The notes under the pieces are model-generated. The model searched no databases and was not told the DNA's origin. It saw only the letters and a program-made list of their open reading frames with translations. DNA of 58,022 nucleotides from Mucilaginibacter sp. (lineage in GTDB: Bacteria; Bacteroidota; Bacteroidia; Sphingobacteriales; Sphingobacteriaceae). The stretch is taken from NCBI GenBank assembly GCA_016763755.1, contig JAESTD010000031.1, forward strand, positions 1 through 58,022, written 5' to 3'. Of the stretch, positions 9,584 through 18,430 are shown piece by piece. Within the stretch, counting starts at the first letter, position 1. Each line of letters begins with the position of its first letter. The translations under genes and the position numbers were made by a program.

Positions 9584-9714
9584 ACCATGTTTTTCCTCTC
9601 GTAAAAGCATGGTGTAAAAGCAACACCAGATTTTTCTTATTTGCGATATTGGTAAAAAATACACCAAATTTGAGCACTTTTTTAAGAAATTGTTAAATAC
9701 CCAAAAAACTAAAT

Positions 9715-11151
9715 ATGAGTACGAATAACCCGACTGCGAACCAGGATACCCATTTCTTTGGTGACGTTTGTAAAAACTTCGATCACGCAGCGCAATTCAC
9801 TAAGCACGATGCAGGCTTATTAGATCAGATCAAGTCTTGTAACAGTGTTTACCGTTTCCGTTTCCCAATCCGTAAAGGCAATGGCTTTGAAGTTATCGAT
9901 GCATGGCGCGTTGAACACTCTCACCACCAGTCGCCAACCAAAGGCGGTATCCGTTACAGCGAAATGGTGAACGAAGACGAGGTAATGGCGCTTGCAGCAT
10001 TAATGACCTACAAATGTGCCATTGTAAACGTTCCGTTTGGTGGTGCTAAAGGCGGTATTAAAATTAACCCTAAAAATTACACTGTGGGCGAGTTAGAGAA
10101 CATAACCCGCCGCTATACAGTAGAACTGATAAAGAAAAACTTTATTGGCCCAAGCATTGACGTACCTGCACCTGACTATGGATCGGGCGAGCGCGAAATG
10201 AGCTGGATCGCCGATACTTATGCAACCATGAATCCTGGTCAGTTGGATGCATTAGGTGCAGTAACCGGTAAACCGATTGCACTGCACGGTATCGCTGGTC
10301 GTCGTGAAGCTACCGGCCGTGGTGTTGCTATTGCCATCCGCGAGTGTGTTAGCGTTGCCGAGGATATGGAAAGGATCGGTTTAACTACCGGCTTATCAGG
10401 CAAAAAGGTCATCGTACAGGGTTTGGGTAACGTAGGTTACTACTCAGCTAAATTCCTTTCAGAGTTTGGTGCCCTTATCGTAGGTATCTGCGAATTTGAA
10501 GGTGCTATTTACAATGCTGATGGTTTGGATGTTGAAGCTGTTTTCCAACATCGTAAAGCAACCGGGTCTATCCTGGGTTATGCAGGCGCAAAACAAGAGT
10601 TTAAAAACACCATGGAGGGCTTGGAGCAACCATGTGATATTCTTGTACCTGCAGCTTTAGAAAACCAGATAACCGTAAATAACATCCGTGCCATAAAAGC
10701 AAAAATTATTGCCGAAGGTGCAAACGGCCCAACCTCGCCAGAAGCTGAGGAGATCTTTTACCAAAATGGTGGTATGATCATCCCGGATATGTACGCCAAC
10801 GCAGGTGGTGTAACGGTATCATACTTTGAGTGGTTAAAAAACCTTAGTCACGTGGCATTTGGCCGCATGAACCGCCGTTTCGAGGAAAACTCTAACCTTA
10901 ACCTGGTAAACATGGTCGAAGGCATCACAGGTATCGCTTTAACACCAATACAACGTGCTACAATTGTTAAAGGTGCATCAGAGTTAGAGCTGGTAAACTC
11001 AGGACTGGAAGATACCATGATCCGCTCATACCACGAGATCCGCGAGATCTACAAGAGCAACCCTGACATTGGTACCCTGCGTAACGCAGCCATGGTTGGC
11101 GCTATCAACAAAATTGCGGTATCATACCAGAACCTTGGCGTATGGCCGTAA
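9715..11151 (+). CDS. gdhA: Glutamate (Glu/Leu/Phe/Val family) dehydrogenase
   Basis: A 478-residue enzyme that interconverts glutamate and 2-oxoglutarate plus ammonia. The substrate domain shows Lys76 in TKGGIRY, Lys100 and Lys112 in GGAKGGI, and Asp154 in PAPDYGSGE. The Rossmann domain has GLGNVG (236-241), and an acidic residue after the second strand (CEFEGAIYN) suggests NAD rather than NADP (inference). It lies between the ccmD-like gene and ccmE, and a hairpin terminator follows, so it is probably its own unit inside the ccm cluster. Confidence 0.95.
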   Translation: MSTNNPTANQDTHFFGDVCKNFDHAAQFTKHDAGLLDQIKSCNSVYRFRFPIRKGNGFEVIDAWRVEHSHHQSPTKGGIRYSEMVNEDEVMALAALMTYKCAIVNVPFGGAKGGIKINPKNYTVGELENITRRYTVELIKKNFIGPSIDVPAPDYGSGEREMSWIADTYATMNPGQLDALGAVTGKPIALHGIAGRREATGRGVAIAIRECVSVAEDMERIGLTTGLSGKKVIVQGLGNVGYYSAKFLSEFGALIVGICEFEGAIYNADGLDVEAVFQHRKATGSILGYAGAKQEFKNTMEGLEQPCDILVPAALENQITVNNIRAIKAKIIAEGANGPTSPEAEEIFYQNGGMIIPDMYANAGGVTVSYFEWLKNLSHVAFGRMNRRFEENSNLNLVNMVEGITGIALTPIQRATIVKGASELELVNSGLEDTMIRSYHEIREIYKSNPDIGTLRNAAMVGAINKIAVSYQNLGVWP

Positions 11152-11202
11152 ATAGTGATTAGAGATTTGTTATTAGAGATTAGGTTCTCAATTGAGTATA
11201 TG

Positions 11203-11226
11203 AAAGCGGCAGGAATGCCGCTTTTT
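11203..11226 (+). terminator. Intrinsic terminator after glutamate dehydrogenase
   Basis: A 9-bp stem AAAGCGGCA / TGCCGCTTT with a GGAA tetraloop, running into a T-tract (11222-11226), 51 nt after the stop codon. Confidence 0.8.
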
Positions 11227-11239
11227 GCTTTCAACCACG

Positions 11240-11340
11240 TGTCATTTCGAACGAGCGACAGTGAGGAGAAATCTTGTTATAGGTGCAAATCTCTTCGCTT
11301 GGCTAACAAGATTTCTCCTCGTACCTCGTTCGAAATGACA
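11240..11340. repeat. Palindromic intergenic repeat, family A copy 1
   Basis: Two arms of about 40 nt (11240-11279 and 11303-11340) are inverted copies. The outer ends read TGTCATTTCGAACGAG and CTCGTTCGAAATGACA, and the inner ends GAGGAGAAATCTTGTTA and TAACAAGATTTCTCCTC. A second copy is at 15284-15396. As RNA it would form a long stem-loop. It looks like a non-autonomous REP/MITE-type element. Confidence 0.8.
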
Positions 11341-11442
11341 ATTTTGAAAAAAGTCTCCTAATACCCAATGACCCAATTTAATTAATAACAATTCTAAATA
11401 AGCAATATCGCTTGTAATAAACGTTATTAACTGTGCGTTTTG

Positions 11443-11450
11443 TATTTTTG
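11443..11450 (+). promoter_or_regulatory. Bacteroidota -7 box (TATTTTTG) upstream of ccmE
   Basis: TATTTTTG fits TAnnTTTG and lies 30 nt before the ccmE ATG, after the palindromic repeat. No clear -33 TTG at the right spacing. It suggests that ccmEF has its own promoter. Confidence 0.4.
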
Positions 11451-11480
11451 CAAAACTGTTCCTTACAGCTGAATCCTCAA

Positions 11481-11891
11481 ATGAAAAAAAGCGCGATCTT
11501 CGGTATAGTAACTATTGCCATTGCAATAGCTGTTATTATAAGTACATACTCAAGCACAAGTACTTACGGTTCATTTAACGATGCCCGTAAAGATAATGCA
11601 GAGTTGCATGTGGTTGGTCACCTTAATAAAGGCAAACAATTGTATTATGATGCCACCAAAGATGCTAACTACTTCTCTTTCTACATGAAGGATAACAAAG
11701 GCGAGGAGTGTAAAGTGGTTTTTAATGGCACCAAGCCGCAGGATTTTGAGCGTTCGGAGCAAATTGTGCTAACCGGAACCATGAAAGGCAATGAATTTCA
11801 TGCATCAAAAATTTTGATGAAATGTCCTTCAAAATACACCGACGATAAATTGAACGTTGCTGAGTCTAAAACGCAAAGCGCCAGCATATAA
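11481..11891 (+). CDS. ccmE: Cytochrome c maturation haem chaperone CcmE (CxxxY type)
   Basis: A 136-residue CcmE: N-terminal membrane anchor (5-22) and a periplasmic OB-fold domain. CcmE carries haem from CcmC to the CcmF ligation complex. The haem-binding motif here is C115-P-S-K-Y119, a CxxxY, where the classical proteins have HxxxY (His binds the haem vinyl). CxxxY variants are known in some archaea and deltaproteobacteria, often called system I*. The start is the ATG at 11481 (MKKSAIFG); the upstream TTG-like extension at 11433 overlaps the promoter. ccmF starts 10 nt downstream. Confidence 0.9.
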   Translation: MKKSAIFGIVTIAIAIAVIISTYSSTSTYGSFNDARKDNAELHVVGHLNKGKQLYYDATKDANYFSFYMKDNKGEECKVVFNGTKPQDFERSEQIVLTGTMKGNEFHASKILMKCPSKYTDDKLNVAESKTQSASI

Positions 11892-11901
11892 TTAGTTTTT
11901 A

Positions 11902-14415
11902 ATGGAGATAGCTTATCAGGGCGAACACCTGTTTCCGGGTAGTTTAGGCCAGTTTTTTATTGTTCTTGCATTCGGTTCCGCACTTTTCTCTTTCATCAGT
12001 TATTATTTTGCCACTACAGAAACCGCTGCAGATGCTGATAACTCTTGGCTTCGACTTGGCCGTATAGGCTATTGGTTAAACACCGTGTCAATTATAGGCA
12101 TGGGCGTTTGTTTGTTCTACATCCTTTATAACCACTATTTCGAATACCACTACGCATGGTCATACACCTCTAAAACACTGCCTACTTATTATCTGATATC
12201 AGGTTTTTGGAACGGACAGGAAGGTGGCTTTTTACTTTGGATGTTTTGGGGAGCTGTATTGGGTAATGTACTGATATGGAAAGCCAAAACCTGGGAAAAG
12301 TCGGTGATGACTACCATGGCGCTTTCGCAGGCCATATTGGGTACTATGATATTGGGTTTGCAGATAGGCAGCGCACACATAGGCAGTTCGCCGTTTTTAT
12401 TGCTGCGCGATGCAATGGCCGATGCCCCGATATTCAAAAGCGCCAACTACCTGGATTTTATAAAAGACGGCAAGGGCATGAACCCCTCGCTGCAAAATTA
12501 CTGGATGATCATCCACCCGCCGGTACTGTTCCTGGGGGTTGCATCATTGGTAGTGCCGTTTGCCTTTGCGGTTGCCGGATTATGGCAAAAACGCTTTAAG
12601 GAGTGGGTTCCGGCCGCTATCCCTTATGCATTGTTTGCCTGTATGATATTGGGCACAGGTATCATCATGGGCTCGTTCTGGGCTTACGAGTCATTAAACT
12701 TTGACGGCTTTTGGGCATGGGATCCGGTGGAAAATGCCTCTATCTTCCCTTGGCTGGTAATGGTGGCTTCGGTACACGTGCTTATTGTGTTTAAAAATAG
12801 CGGTCACTCATATTTTACGGCGGCATTTTTAACGCTGCTTACCTTTGTGCTGGAGTGGTATTCATCATTCCTGGCCCGTAGCGGTGTCCTGGGCGAAACT
12901 TCAGTACACGCGTTTACCGATCTTGGTTTGTTCTGGCAGTTGGTTATAGCGCTGGCTATCTTCTTTGGTATAATGGTTTATCTGCTGGTAAGCCGTTGGA
13001 AAGAAATGCCAATTACCAAAAAGGATGAGGACACTTACTCGCGCGAGTTTTGGATGTTTGTGGGTGCGGTGTTCCTATGCCTGTCGTGCCTGCAACTGGT
13101 GGTGGTAACATCCCTGCCGGTTTGGAACCTCATTTTTGGTACAAAATGGGCTCCACCTACTGATTCGGTTAAACAATACAACGTTTTCCAAGGCTCGTTT
13201 GCTGTGGTTATTGCACTGCTTACCGGCGTAACCCAATTCCTCAAGTATAAAAAGACTGATATTACCCGCTTCTTTATCACCACCGGCGTTTACCTGCTTT
13301 TTGCAGCGCTTGTCACAGCTTTAGTGGTTTATGCAACCGGTTTATATAAACTGAATTTCGTTTTCAGCCTGGTGATGCTTGGCGCACTTTATAGTGTGTT
13401 TGCCAATGGCAAGATCTTGTCTGATGCTATTAAAGGTAAATTTAAACTTGCAGGTTCTGCGGTATCGCACATCGGTTTTGGTTTGCTTTTGGTGGGTGCG
13501 CTCATCGCAGCCGGTACCAAAAAAGTAGTATCGATAAACGAACAGGGCGAAGAGCATATTGCCGAATCGTACAAAGAAGAGAACCCTAAAGAGAACCTGT
13601 TGCTTTACCTTAATCAGCCTATTAAAATGGGCGAGTACATGGTAACCTTTAAGGGCGATACCATCGAGGGTGCGCAGCATTTGTTCAATATAGATTATCA
13701 GCGAGTAAAAGATGGTAAGGTGACTGAGGAGTTCAGGCTGAGGCCGAACGTGATTCAGTCGCAGGGTGGTATGTCGTCATCGCCGGATACAAAGCACTAT
13801 TTGTTCCGCGATATGTACACCCACATCACCATGACCAACGTGATTAAAGCCGATGCTCAGGAAGAAGAGGCCGATCATGACCATGCCAATGCTGATGCCG
13901 ACGATAAGAACTATGACGCCCCTGTAGCGCACGAGGTTGCCGTTGGTGATACCATACCATACCGCGACGGTATTATTGTGCTGAAAGGCCTGAACAAAGA
14001 TGTTAAAATGAAAGACCTGCCGCTGGCTGACAAGGACATAGCAGTAGGAGCCCAATTGGAAGTTACTACCCAGGGTAAAACCTATAAAACCGAGCCTGTG
14101 TACCTGATAAAAGGCCGCAACGTATTCGATTTCGGCAAGAAACTGGAAGAGGCCGGTTTGAAATTGCGTTTCTCTAAAATAGTGCCCGATAAAGGCAAAG
14201 TAGAGATAATGGTTTACCAACAGCCGGAGAGTAAGAAGAAATTCATCGTAATGAAAGCAGTTGAGTTCCCATACATCAACTTCCTTTGGGCAGGTACCAT
14301 CATTATGGTTATCGGTTTTTTTATGTCGATACTGAGAAGGAATAAAGAACTGCGCGTTCAGCCTGCGGCTGCTGCTGCGCAAGTCAAAAGTCAAAAATCA
14401 AAAGTCAAAAAATAG
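11902..14415 (+). CDS. ccmF: CcmF-type cytochrome c haem lyase subunit
   Basis: An 837-residue polytopic protein of the CcmF family, part of the haem ligation complex on the outer face of the inner membrane. Key motifs: WNGQEGGFLLW (103-113), His205 in IIHPPVLFLG, and the tryptophan-rich WAWDPVENASIFPW (271-284). A C-terminal periplasmic domain and last membrane helix follow. Two oddities: an acidic, histidine-containing insert at about 651-673 (EEEADHDHANADADD), and a lysine-rich end encoded by a short AAAGTC-type repeat. It forms a unit with ccmE. Confidence 0.93.
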   Translation: MEIAYQGEHLFPGSLGQFFIVLAFGSALFSFISYYFATTETAADADNSWLRLGRIGYWLNTVSIIGMGVCLFYILYNHYFEYHYAWSYTSKTLPTYYLISGFWNGQEGGFLLWMFWGAVLGNVLIWKAKTWEKSVMTTMALSQAILGTMILGLQIGSAHIGSSPFLLLRDAMADAPIFKSANYLDFIKDGKGMNPSLQNYWMIIHPPVLFLGVASLVVPFAFAVAGLWQKRFKEWVPAAIPYALFACMILGTGIIMGSFWAYESLNFDGFWAWDPVENASIFPWLVMVASVHVLIVFKNSGHSYFTAAFLTLLTFVLEWYSSFLARSGVLGETSVHAFTDLGLFWQLVIALAIFFGIMVYLLVSRWKEMPITKKDEDTYSREFWMFVGAVFLCLSCLQLVVVTSLPVWNLIFGTKWAPPTDSVKQYNVFQGSFAVVIALLTGVTQFLKYKKTDITRFFITTGVYLLFAALVTALVVYATGLYKLNFVFSLVMLGALYSVFANGKILSDAIKGKFKLAGSAVSHIGFGLLLVGALIAAGTKKVVSINEQGEEHIAESYKEENPKENLLLYLNQPIKMGEYMVTFKGDTIEGAQHLFNIDYQRVKDGKVTEEFRLRPNVIQSQGGMSSSPDTKHYLFRDMYTHITMTNVIKADAQEEEADHDHANADADDKNYDAPVAHEVAVGDTIPYRDGIIVLKGLNKDVKMKDLPLADKDIAVGAQLEVTTQGKTYKTEPVYLIKGRNVFDFGKKLEEAGLKLRFSKIVPDKGKVEIMVYQQPESKKKFIVMKAVEFPYINFLWAGTIIMVIGFFMSILRRNKELRVQPAAAAAQVKSQKSKVKK
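14382..14412. repeat. Short AAGTCAAAA tandem tract at the ccmF end
   Basis: Four imperfect copies of AAGTCAAAA/AATCAAA encode the last residues of CcmF (QVKSQKSKVKK). A related tract in the other orientation lies near 39301-39325. Confidence 0.55.
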
Positions 14416-14445
14416 GATTAAGATCCATACAACAATATTTCGCGG

Positions 14446-14477
14446 AGAGCACAAAGGGATTAACTTTGTGCTCTTTG
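14446..14477 (+). terminator. Hairpin between ccmF and the dioxygenase gene
   Basis: A perfect 11-bp stem, AGAGCACAAAG / CTTTGTGCTCT, with a 7-nt loop and a short T-run. It ends only 6 nt before the next ATG. It also resembles the widespread Bacteroidota 'CTTTGTGCTCTTTGTG' repeat, so it may be a repeat used as terminator. Confidence 0.6.
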
Positions 14478-14483
14478 TGTTAT

Positions 14484-15212
14484 ATGACTTTAGCTTATCC
14501 TGATAAAGAATTGTTTGCTGTTAACGGCCATGCTGTTGTGAAGGATGTTTTCAATGCCGCCGAACTTTCGGCTATTTTGGCCGCGATAGCCGATGCGGAT
14601 AAAACTAATAACACCTTCCGCAAAACAGATGCCCTGTTTGCCATAAGGCAGGTGCTGAAAGAAGTGCCGGCATTAACTAAGCTGATTTTTAATGAAAGGT
14701 TCAAAGCCGTTATTGATAATCTGTTTGGAGATGGCTACTTCGTTGTAAAATCCATCTATTTTGATAAGCCGCCCACTTCCAACTGGTTTGTTGCCTGGCA
14801 TCAGGATTTGACGATCTCTGTTGATAAACGGATCGAGCTAAATGGCTACGGCCCATGGACGGTGAAGCAAAATCAGCTTGCCGTACAACCGCCTATAAAT
14901 ATTCTTCAGGACAATTTTACCGTACGCATCCATCTGGATGATGCCGATGAAGGCAATGGGGCGCTAAAGGTGATACCCGGTTCGCATCTTAAAGATATTT
15001 ATCGCCCGGAAACTATAGATTGGCAAACTGAGCAGCCGCATACCTGTGTGGTAGGTGCAGGCGGCGTAATGATTATGCGACCATTGCTGATGCATGCCTC
15101 AGGCCGTACCACAAATAATAGACCGCGTAAGGTTATCCATATTGAGTTTAGCAGGGCAGAATTACCGCACGAGATAAGATGGTCTGAGCGGATGGATATG
15201 GACGTGTTTTAG
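14484..15212 (+). CDS. Phytanoyl-CoA dioxygenase (PhyH) family protein
   Basis: A 242-residue Fe(II)/2-oxoglutarate dioxygenase. The iron ligands are visible as His106-Gln-Asp108 (AWHQDLT) and His204 (LLMHASGRT), with Arg208 for 2-oxoglutarate. PhyH-like enzymes hydroxylate diverse small substrates; the substrate here is unknown. I chose the ATG at 14484 (MTLAYPDKE) because the longer frame from a TTG at 14466 runs into the upstream hairpin. No operon partner is evident; a repeat-filled gap follows. Confidence 0.88.
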   Translation: MTLAYPDKELFAVNGHAVVKDVFNAAELSAILAAIADADKTNNTFRKTDALFAIRQVLKEVPALTKLIFNERFKAVIDNLFGDGYFVVKSIYFDKPPTSNWFVAWHQDLTISVDKRIELNGYGPWTVKQNQLAVQPPINILQDNFTVRIHLDDADEGNGALKVIPGSHLKDIYRPETIDWQTEQPHTCVVGAGGVMIMRPLLMHASGRTTNNRPRKVIHIEFSRAELPHEIRWSERMDMDVF

Positions 15213-15233
15213 TTGCACCATAGTAAATAAAAA

Positions 15234-15264
15234 GCGTCATTGCGAAGAACGGAGCAATCTCTTT
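15234..15264. repeat. Partial GTCATTGCGA intergenic repeat, copy 1
   Basis: The sequence starts GCGTCATTGCGAAGAACG and continues to AATCTCTTT. The same head, GCGTCATTGCGAGGAGG, recurs at 18266-18282. These look like truncated copies of a common intergenic element. Confidence 0.5.
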
Positions 15265-15283
15265 CGGCCAAGTTATACCAGCC

Positions 15284-15396
15284 TGTCATTTCGAACGAGC
15301 GGTAGCGAGGAGAAATCTTCTGCACCGTAAGTATCGCCCGTAGAAGATTTCTCCTCACGGCCTCGCTCATCCCACGCCTGTTCGTTCGAAATGACA
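15284..15396. repeat. Palindromic intergenic repeat, family A copy 2
   Basis: Outer ends TGTCATTTCGAACGAGCG and CGTTCGAAATGACA are inverted copies, and the inner arms GAGGAGAAATCTTC and GAAGATTTCTCCTC pair as well. The right arm carries extra bases (about 15365-15380) absent from copy 1. Same family as 11240-11340. Confidence 0.8.
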
Positions 15397-15642
15397 TGAA
15401 TAGGAAATCTGCTTTACGGATAGTGGCGGATATCGGCCCGTTGATTAAGGCCTGAAGGCGTATGATCCCCCCGGCTGGCGGACCGGCCGCAGGCAACGCC
15501 CATGCAATATCAAGTCAATCTTTAAATCCTTTAATCATGGTTCCAAACAATTGAACTCTCCACATCCCTTTAACTTTTCCACAATCCCCATTATCCACAA
15601 GCAATAAATTAAATTAGCGGATTAATAAAAACGAGGACAAAA

Positions 15643-18252
15643 TTGGCTAAGAGCGATACGAAAGAAACGCCGTTAATGCAGCAATACAACGCCATAAAGG
15701 CGAAATATCCCGGCGCATTGCTGCTGTTTCGTGTGGGTGATTTTTATGAAACTTTTGGTGCCGATGCCATCAAGGCCTCGGGTATTTTGGGCATCACCTT
15801 AACCCGTCGTGCCAATGGTGCAGCTTCGCATATCGAGCTGGCCGGTTTTCCGCACCATTCGCTGGAGACATATTTGCCTAAGCTGGTCCGTGCAGGACAG
15901 CGGGTAGCTATTTGCGACCAACTGGAAGATCCAAAATCTGTTAAAGGAATTGTTAAACGCGGTGTTACCGAATTGGTTACCACAGGCGTTGCTGTCAGCG
16001 ACAACATCCTTCAGCAAAAAAGTAACAACTACCTGGCCTCGTTATATTTTGAGAAGAATAGTATCGGCATTGCGTTGATAGATATTTCAACGGGCGAATT
16101 TCTTACTGCCCAGGGTAGCGTAAACTATATTGATAAACTGCTGCAAAGCTATTCGCCTAGTGAAGTGATTTTCCCGAAAAGTCGCAAAGGCGATTTTAAC
16201 GGTAGCTTTGGTGACCGCTTTTACACCTATATGTTGGATGAATGGCCTTACAGCGGCGATTACGCCAATGAAACCCTGCTAAAGCATTTCGGCGTAAAAT
16301 CACTCAAAGGCTTCGGTATAGATAAATTAAGTTTGGGTATAGTGGCTGCCGGTGTAGCGCTGCATTACCTGAATGAGACCGAGCACCGCAACCTGCAGCA
16401 TATATCGGCTATTAGCAGGATTGAGGAAGACCGCTACCTTTGGCTTGACAGGTTCAGCATCCGCAACCTGGAATTGGTAGGCTCGGCCAATGAGAATGCT
16501 ACTACGCTTGTTGATGTACTGGACAATACCTGCTCGCCTATGGGAGCCCGTATGCTTCGACGATGGATTGTGATGCCGCTTAAAGAAATTAAGCCCATAC
16601 AGGACAGATTAGGTGTTGTAGAATATCTGATAGCGGAGGAAGAACTGCGCGAAGAACTCCAGAACCAGATCCGCCAGATAGGAGACCTGGAAAGGCTGAT
16701 ATCAAAGATAGGTCTGCAAAAAGCAAATCCGCGTGAGGTTTGCCAGCTTAAAAAAGCTTTGCTGGCTATTGAAAGCATCAAGAAAACTGCAGAGTCGTCA
16801 TTGAGCGATCCGCTTAAAGCCATCGGCGATCAGCTGAATCCATGTGCTTCGATCTGCGAGAAAATAGCACGTGAGTTACATCCGGAGCCACCGGTAATGA
16901 TGGTAAAGGGTATGGTAATGAACGATGGAATCAGCGAGGAACTTGACCGGCTGCGTAAGATCGCCTTCGGTGGGAAAGGCTATTTGCTGGAGATTCAAAA
17001 ACGTGAGGCGGAGGCTACAGGGATTCCATCATTGAAGGTATCGTTCAATAACGTGTTTGGTTATTATTTAGAGGTTACCCACAGTCACCGCGATAAAGTA
17101 CCTGCGGATTGGATCCGTAAGCAAACGCTGGTGAATGCCGAGCGATATATTACTCCCGAACTTAAAGAATACGAAGAACAAATATTAGGTGCCGAGGAAA
17201 AGATCCTGGCGCTGGAAACCAAACTATACAACGATCTGCTGTACACGCTTGCTGAATATATAAAGCCCATACAGCTTAATGCATCGCTGATAGCGCGTTT
17301 GGATGTGCTACTTAATTTTGCTACCATATCCATCAAAAACTACTACGTTAAGCCAAATGTTAACGACACACGTGTGCTGGACATCAAAGGTGGCCGACAT
17401 CCGGTTATAGAAAAGAACCTGCCATTAGGCGAGGAGTATATCACCAATGATGTTTTCCTCGATTCGGAGTCGCAGCAGATCATTATCATTACCGGCCCTA
17501 ACATGGCGGGTAAATCGGCATTGTTGAGGCAGACCGGTTTGATCGTGCTGATGGCGCAGATGGGTTGTTTCGTGCCCGCCAAATCGGCATCAGTAGGTTT
17601 GGTTGATAAGATATTTACCAGGGTAGGGGCATCGGATAACCTTTCGTCGGGCGAATCGACCTTTATGGTAGAGATGAACGAGACGGCCAGCATCCTTAAT
17701 AACCTTAGCGACCGTAGTTTGATCCTTTTGGATGAGATAGGCCGTGGTACTTCAACGTACGACGGTATCTCTATTGCCTGGGCTATCGCCGAGTTTTTGC
17801 ATAACCACCCGGCCGCAAAAGCCAAAACGCTTTTTGCCACCCACTATCATGAATTGAATGAGCTGAGCAACAGCTTCAACCGTATCAAAAACTATAATGT
17901 ATCGGTTAAGGAAGTAGGCCAGCAGATCATCTTCCTGCGTAAACTGGTGCCGGGCGGCAGCGAACACAGCTTCGGGATCCACGTGGCTAAACTGGCCGGT
18001 ATGCCACCGAAGGTTTTAACCCGCGCCAACGAGATCTTAAAGAAACTGGAAAACGAACGTACCGGCGGGGAGCATATCAAAGAAAGCATTCGCAAGGTGC
18101 AAAAGCAAGCGGTACAAATGCAGATGTTCTCCATAGATGACCCTGTATTAGTAAAGATCCGCGATACGCTGAACAACCTTGATGTAAATACCCTTACCCC
18201 GGTTGAGGCTTTGATGAAGCTGGATGAGATACAGAGGCTGATAAAAAGTTAG
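15643..18252 (+). CDS. mutS: DNA mismatch repair protein MutS
   Basis: An 869-residue MutS that recognises mismatches and starts repair with MutL. The mismatch-reading Phe-x-Glu is F34-Y-E36 in GDFYETFG. The ATPase domain has Walker A GPNMAGKS (618-625), Walker B LLDEIGRGTS (Asp698-Glu699) and ATHYHEL. Full length for the family. I chose TTG at 15643 because it gives the usual MutS N-terminus before MQQYNAIKAKYPG, and a purine-rich GAGGA lies 8 nt upstream; the next in-frame ATG (15676) would remove the first 11 residues. Confidence 0.96.
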   Translation: MAKSDTKETPLMQQYNAIKAKYPGALLLFRVGDFYETFGADAIKASGILGITLTRRANGAASHIELAGFPHHSLETYLPKLVRAGQRVAICDQLEDPKSVKGIVKRGVTELVTTGVAVSDNILQQKSNNYLASLYFEKNSIGIALIDISTGEFLTAQGSVNYIDKLLQSYSPSEVIFPKSRKGDFNGSFGDRFYTYMLDEWPYSGDYANETLLKHFGVKSLKGFGIDKLSLGIVAAGVALHYLNETEHRNLQHISAISRIEEDRYLWLDRFSIRNLELVGSANENATTLVDVLDNTCSPMGARMLRRWIVMPLKEIKPIQDRLGVVEYLIAEEELREELQNQIRQIGDLERLISKIGLQKANPREVCQLKKALLAIESIKKTAESSLSDPLKAIGDQLNPCASICEKIARELHPEPPVMMVKGMVMNDGISEELDRLRKIAFGGKGYLLEIQKREAEATGIPSLKVSFNNVFGYYLEVTHSHRDKVPADWIRKQTLVNAERYITPELKEYEEQILGAEEKILALETKLYNDLLYTLAEYIKPIQLNASLIARLDVLLNFATISIKNYYVKPNVNDTRVLDIKGGRHPVIEKNLPLGEEYITNDVFLDSESQQIIIITGPNMAGKSALLRQTGLIVLMAQMGCFVPAKSASVGLVDKIFTRVGASDNLSSGESTFMVEMNETASILNNLSDRSLILLDEIGRGTSTYDGISIAWAIAEFLHNHPAAKAKTLFATHYHELNELSNSFNRIKNYNVSVKEVGQQIIFLRKLVPGGSEHSFGIHVAKLAGMPPKVLTRANEILKKLENERTGGEHIKESIRKVQKQAVQMQMFSIDDPVLVKIRDTLNNLDVNTLTPVEALMKLDEIQRLIKS

Positions 18253-18265
18253 GTTTATTCACAGC

Positions 18266-18352
18266 GCGTCATTGCGAGGAGGCCTCTCCTAAATCCTCTC
18301 CAAAGGAGAGGACTTTAAAGAATGTTTTCAGAACCCTCTCCTTTGGAGAGGG
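18266..18352. repeat. Intergenic repeat with two CCTCTCC palindromes
   Basis: After a GTCATTGCGA head (18266-18282) come two short palindromes: CCTCTCCAAAGGAGAGG (18295-18311) and CCCTCTCCTTTGGAGAGGG (18334-18352). The two are nearly complementary to each other, so they can fold singly or pair together. It lies between mutS and the NlpC gene and may act as a terminator. Confidence 0.65.
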
Positions 18353-18430
18353 AAGGGTGAGGCTTAAAGATTGTTAAAATGTTTAAAATATCCTTTGTAA
18401 CATTTTACCCATTCCGGATATCTTTAGGGC

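Larger units (their letters stand above)
11152..11480. other. Intergenic region with repeats, no gene
   Basis: A 329-nt gap. It holds degenerate GATTAGAGATT repeats (about 11156-11183), the glutamate dehydrogenase terminator, a large palindromic repeat (11240-11340), and the ccmE promoter region. The short ORF that crosses it is made of the palindrome and is not a gene. Confidence 0.7.
15213..15642. other. Repeat-filled intergenic region before mutS
   Basis: A 430-nt gap. It contains a partial element beginning GCGTCATTGCGAAGAACG (15234-15264), the second family A palindrome (15284-15396), and a GC-rich run near 15465-15500. The last 100 nt is A/T-rich leader of mutS. An antisense ORF here is an artefact of the repeats. 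Confidence 0.65.

Noticed and set aside
11155-11361. ORF of 68 codons after glutamate dehydrogenase
   Set aside because: It consists of the terminator and the palindromic repeat 11240-11340; no independent coding signal.
13777-14394. Long antisense ORF (205 codons) inside ccmF
   Set aside because: It lies wholly opposite a well-conserved gene and its product shows no domain; a shadow frame.
15209-15496. Minus-strand ORF of 95 codons before mutS
   Set aside because: It runs through the repeat elements at 15234-15396; its sequence is explained by them.
18395-18426. Promoter TTG-N21-TATCTTTA for the NlpC gene
   Set aside because: One mismatch, and the predicted transcription start would fall at or after the ATG; too weak for a separate entry.
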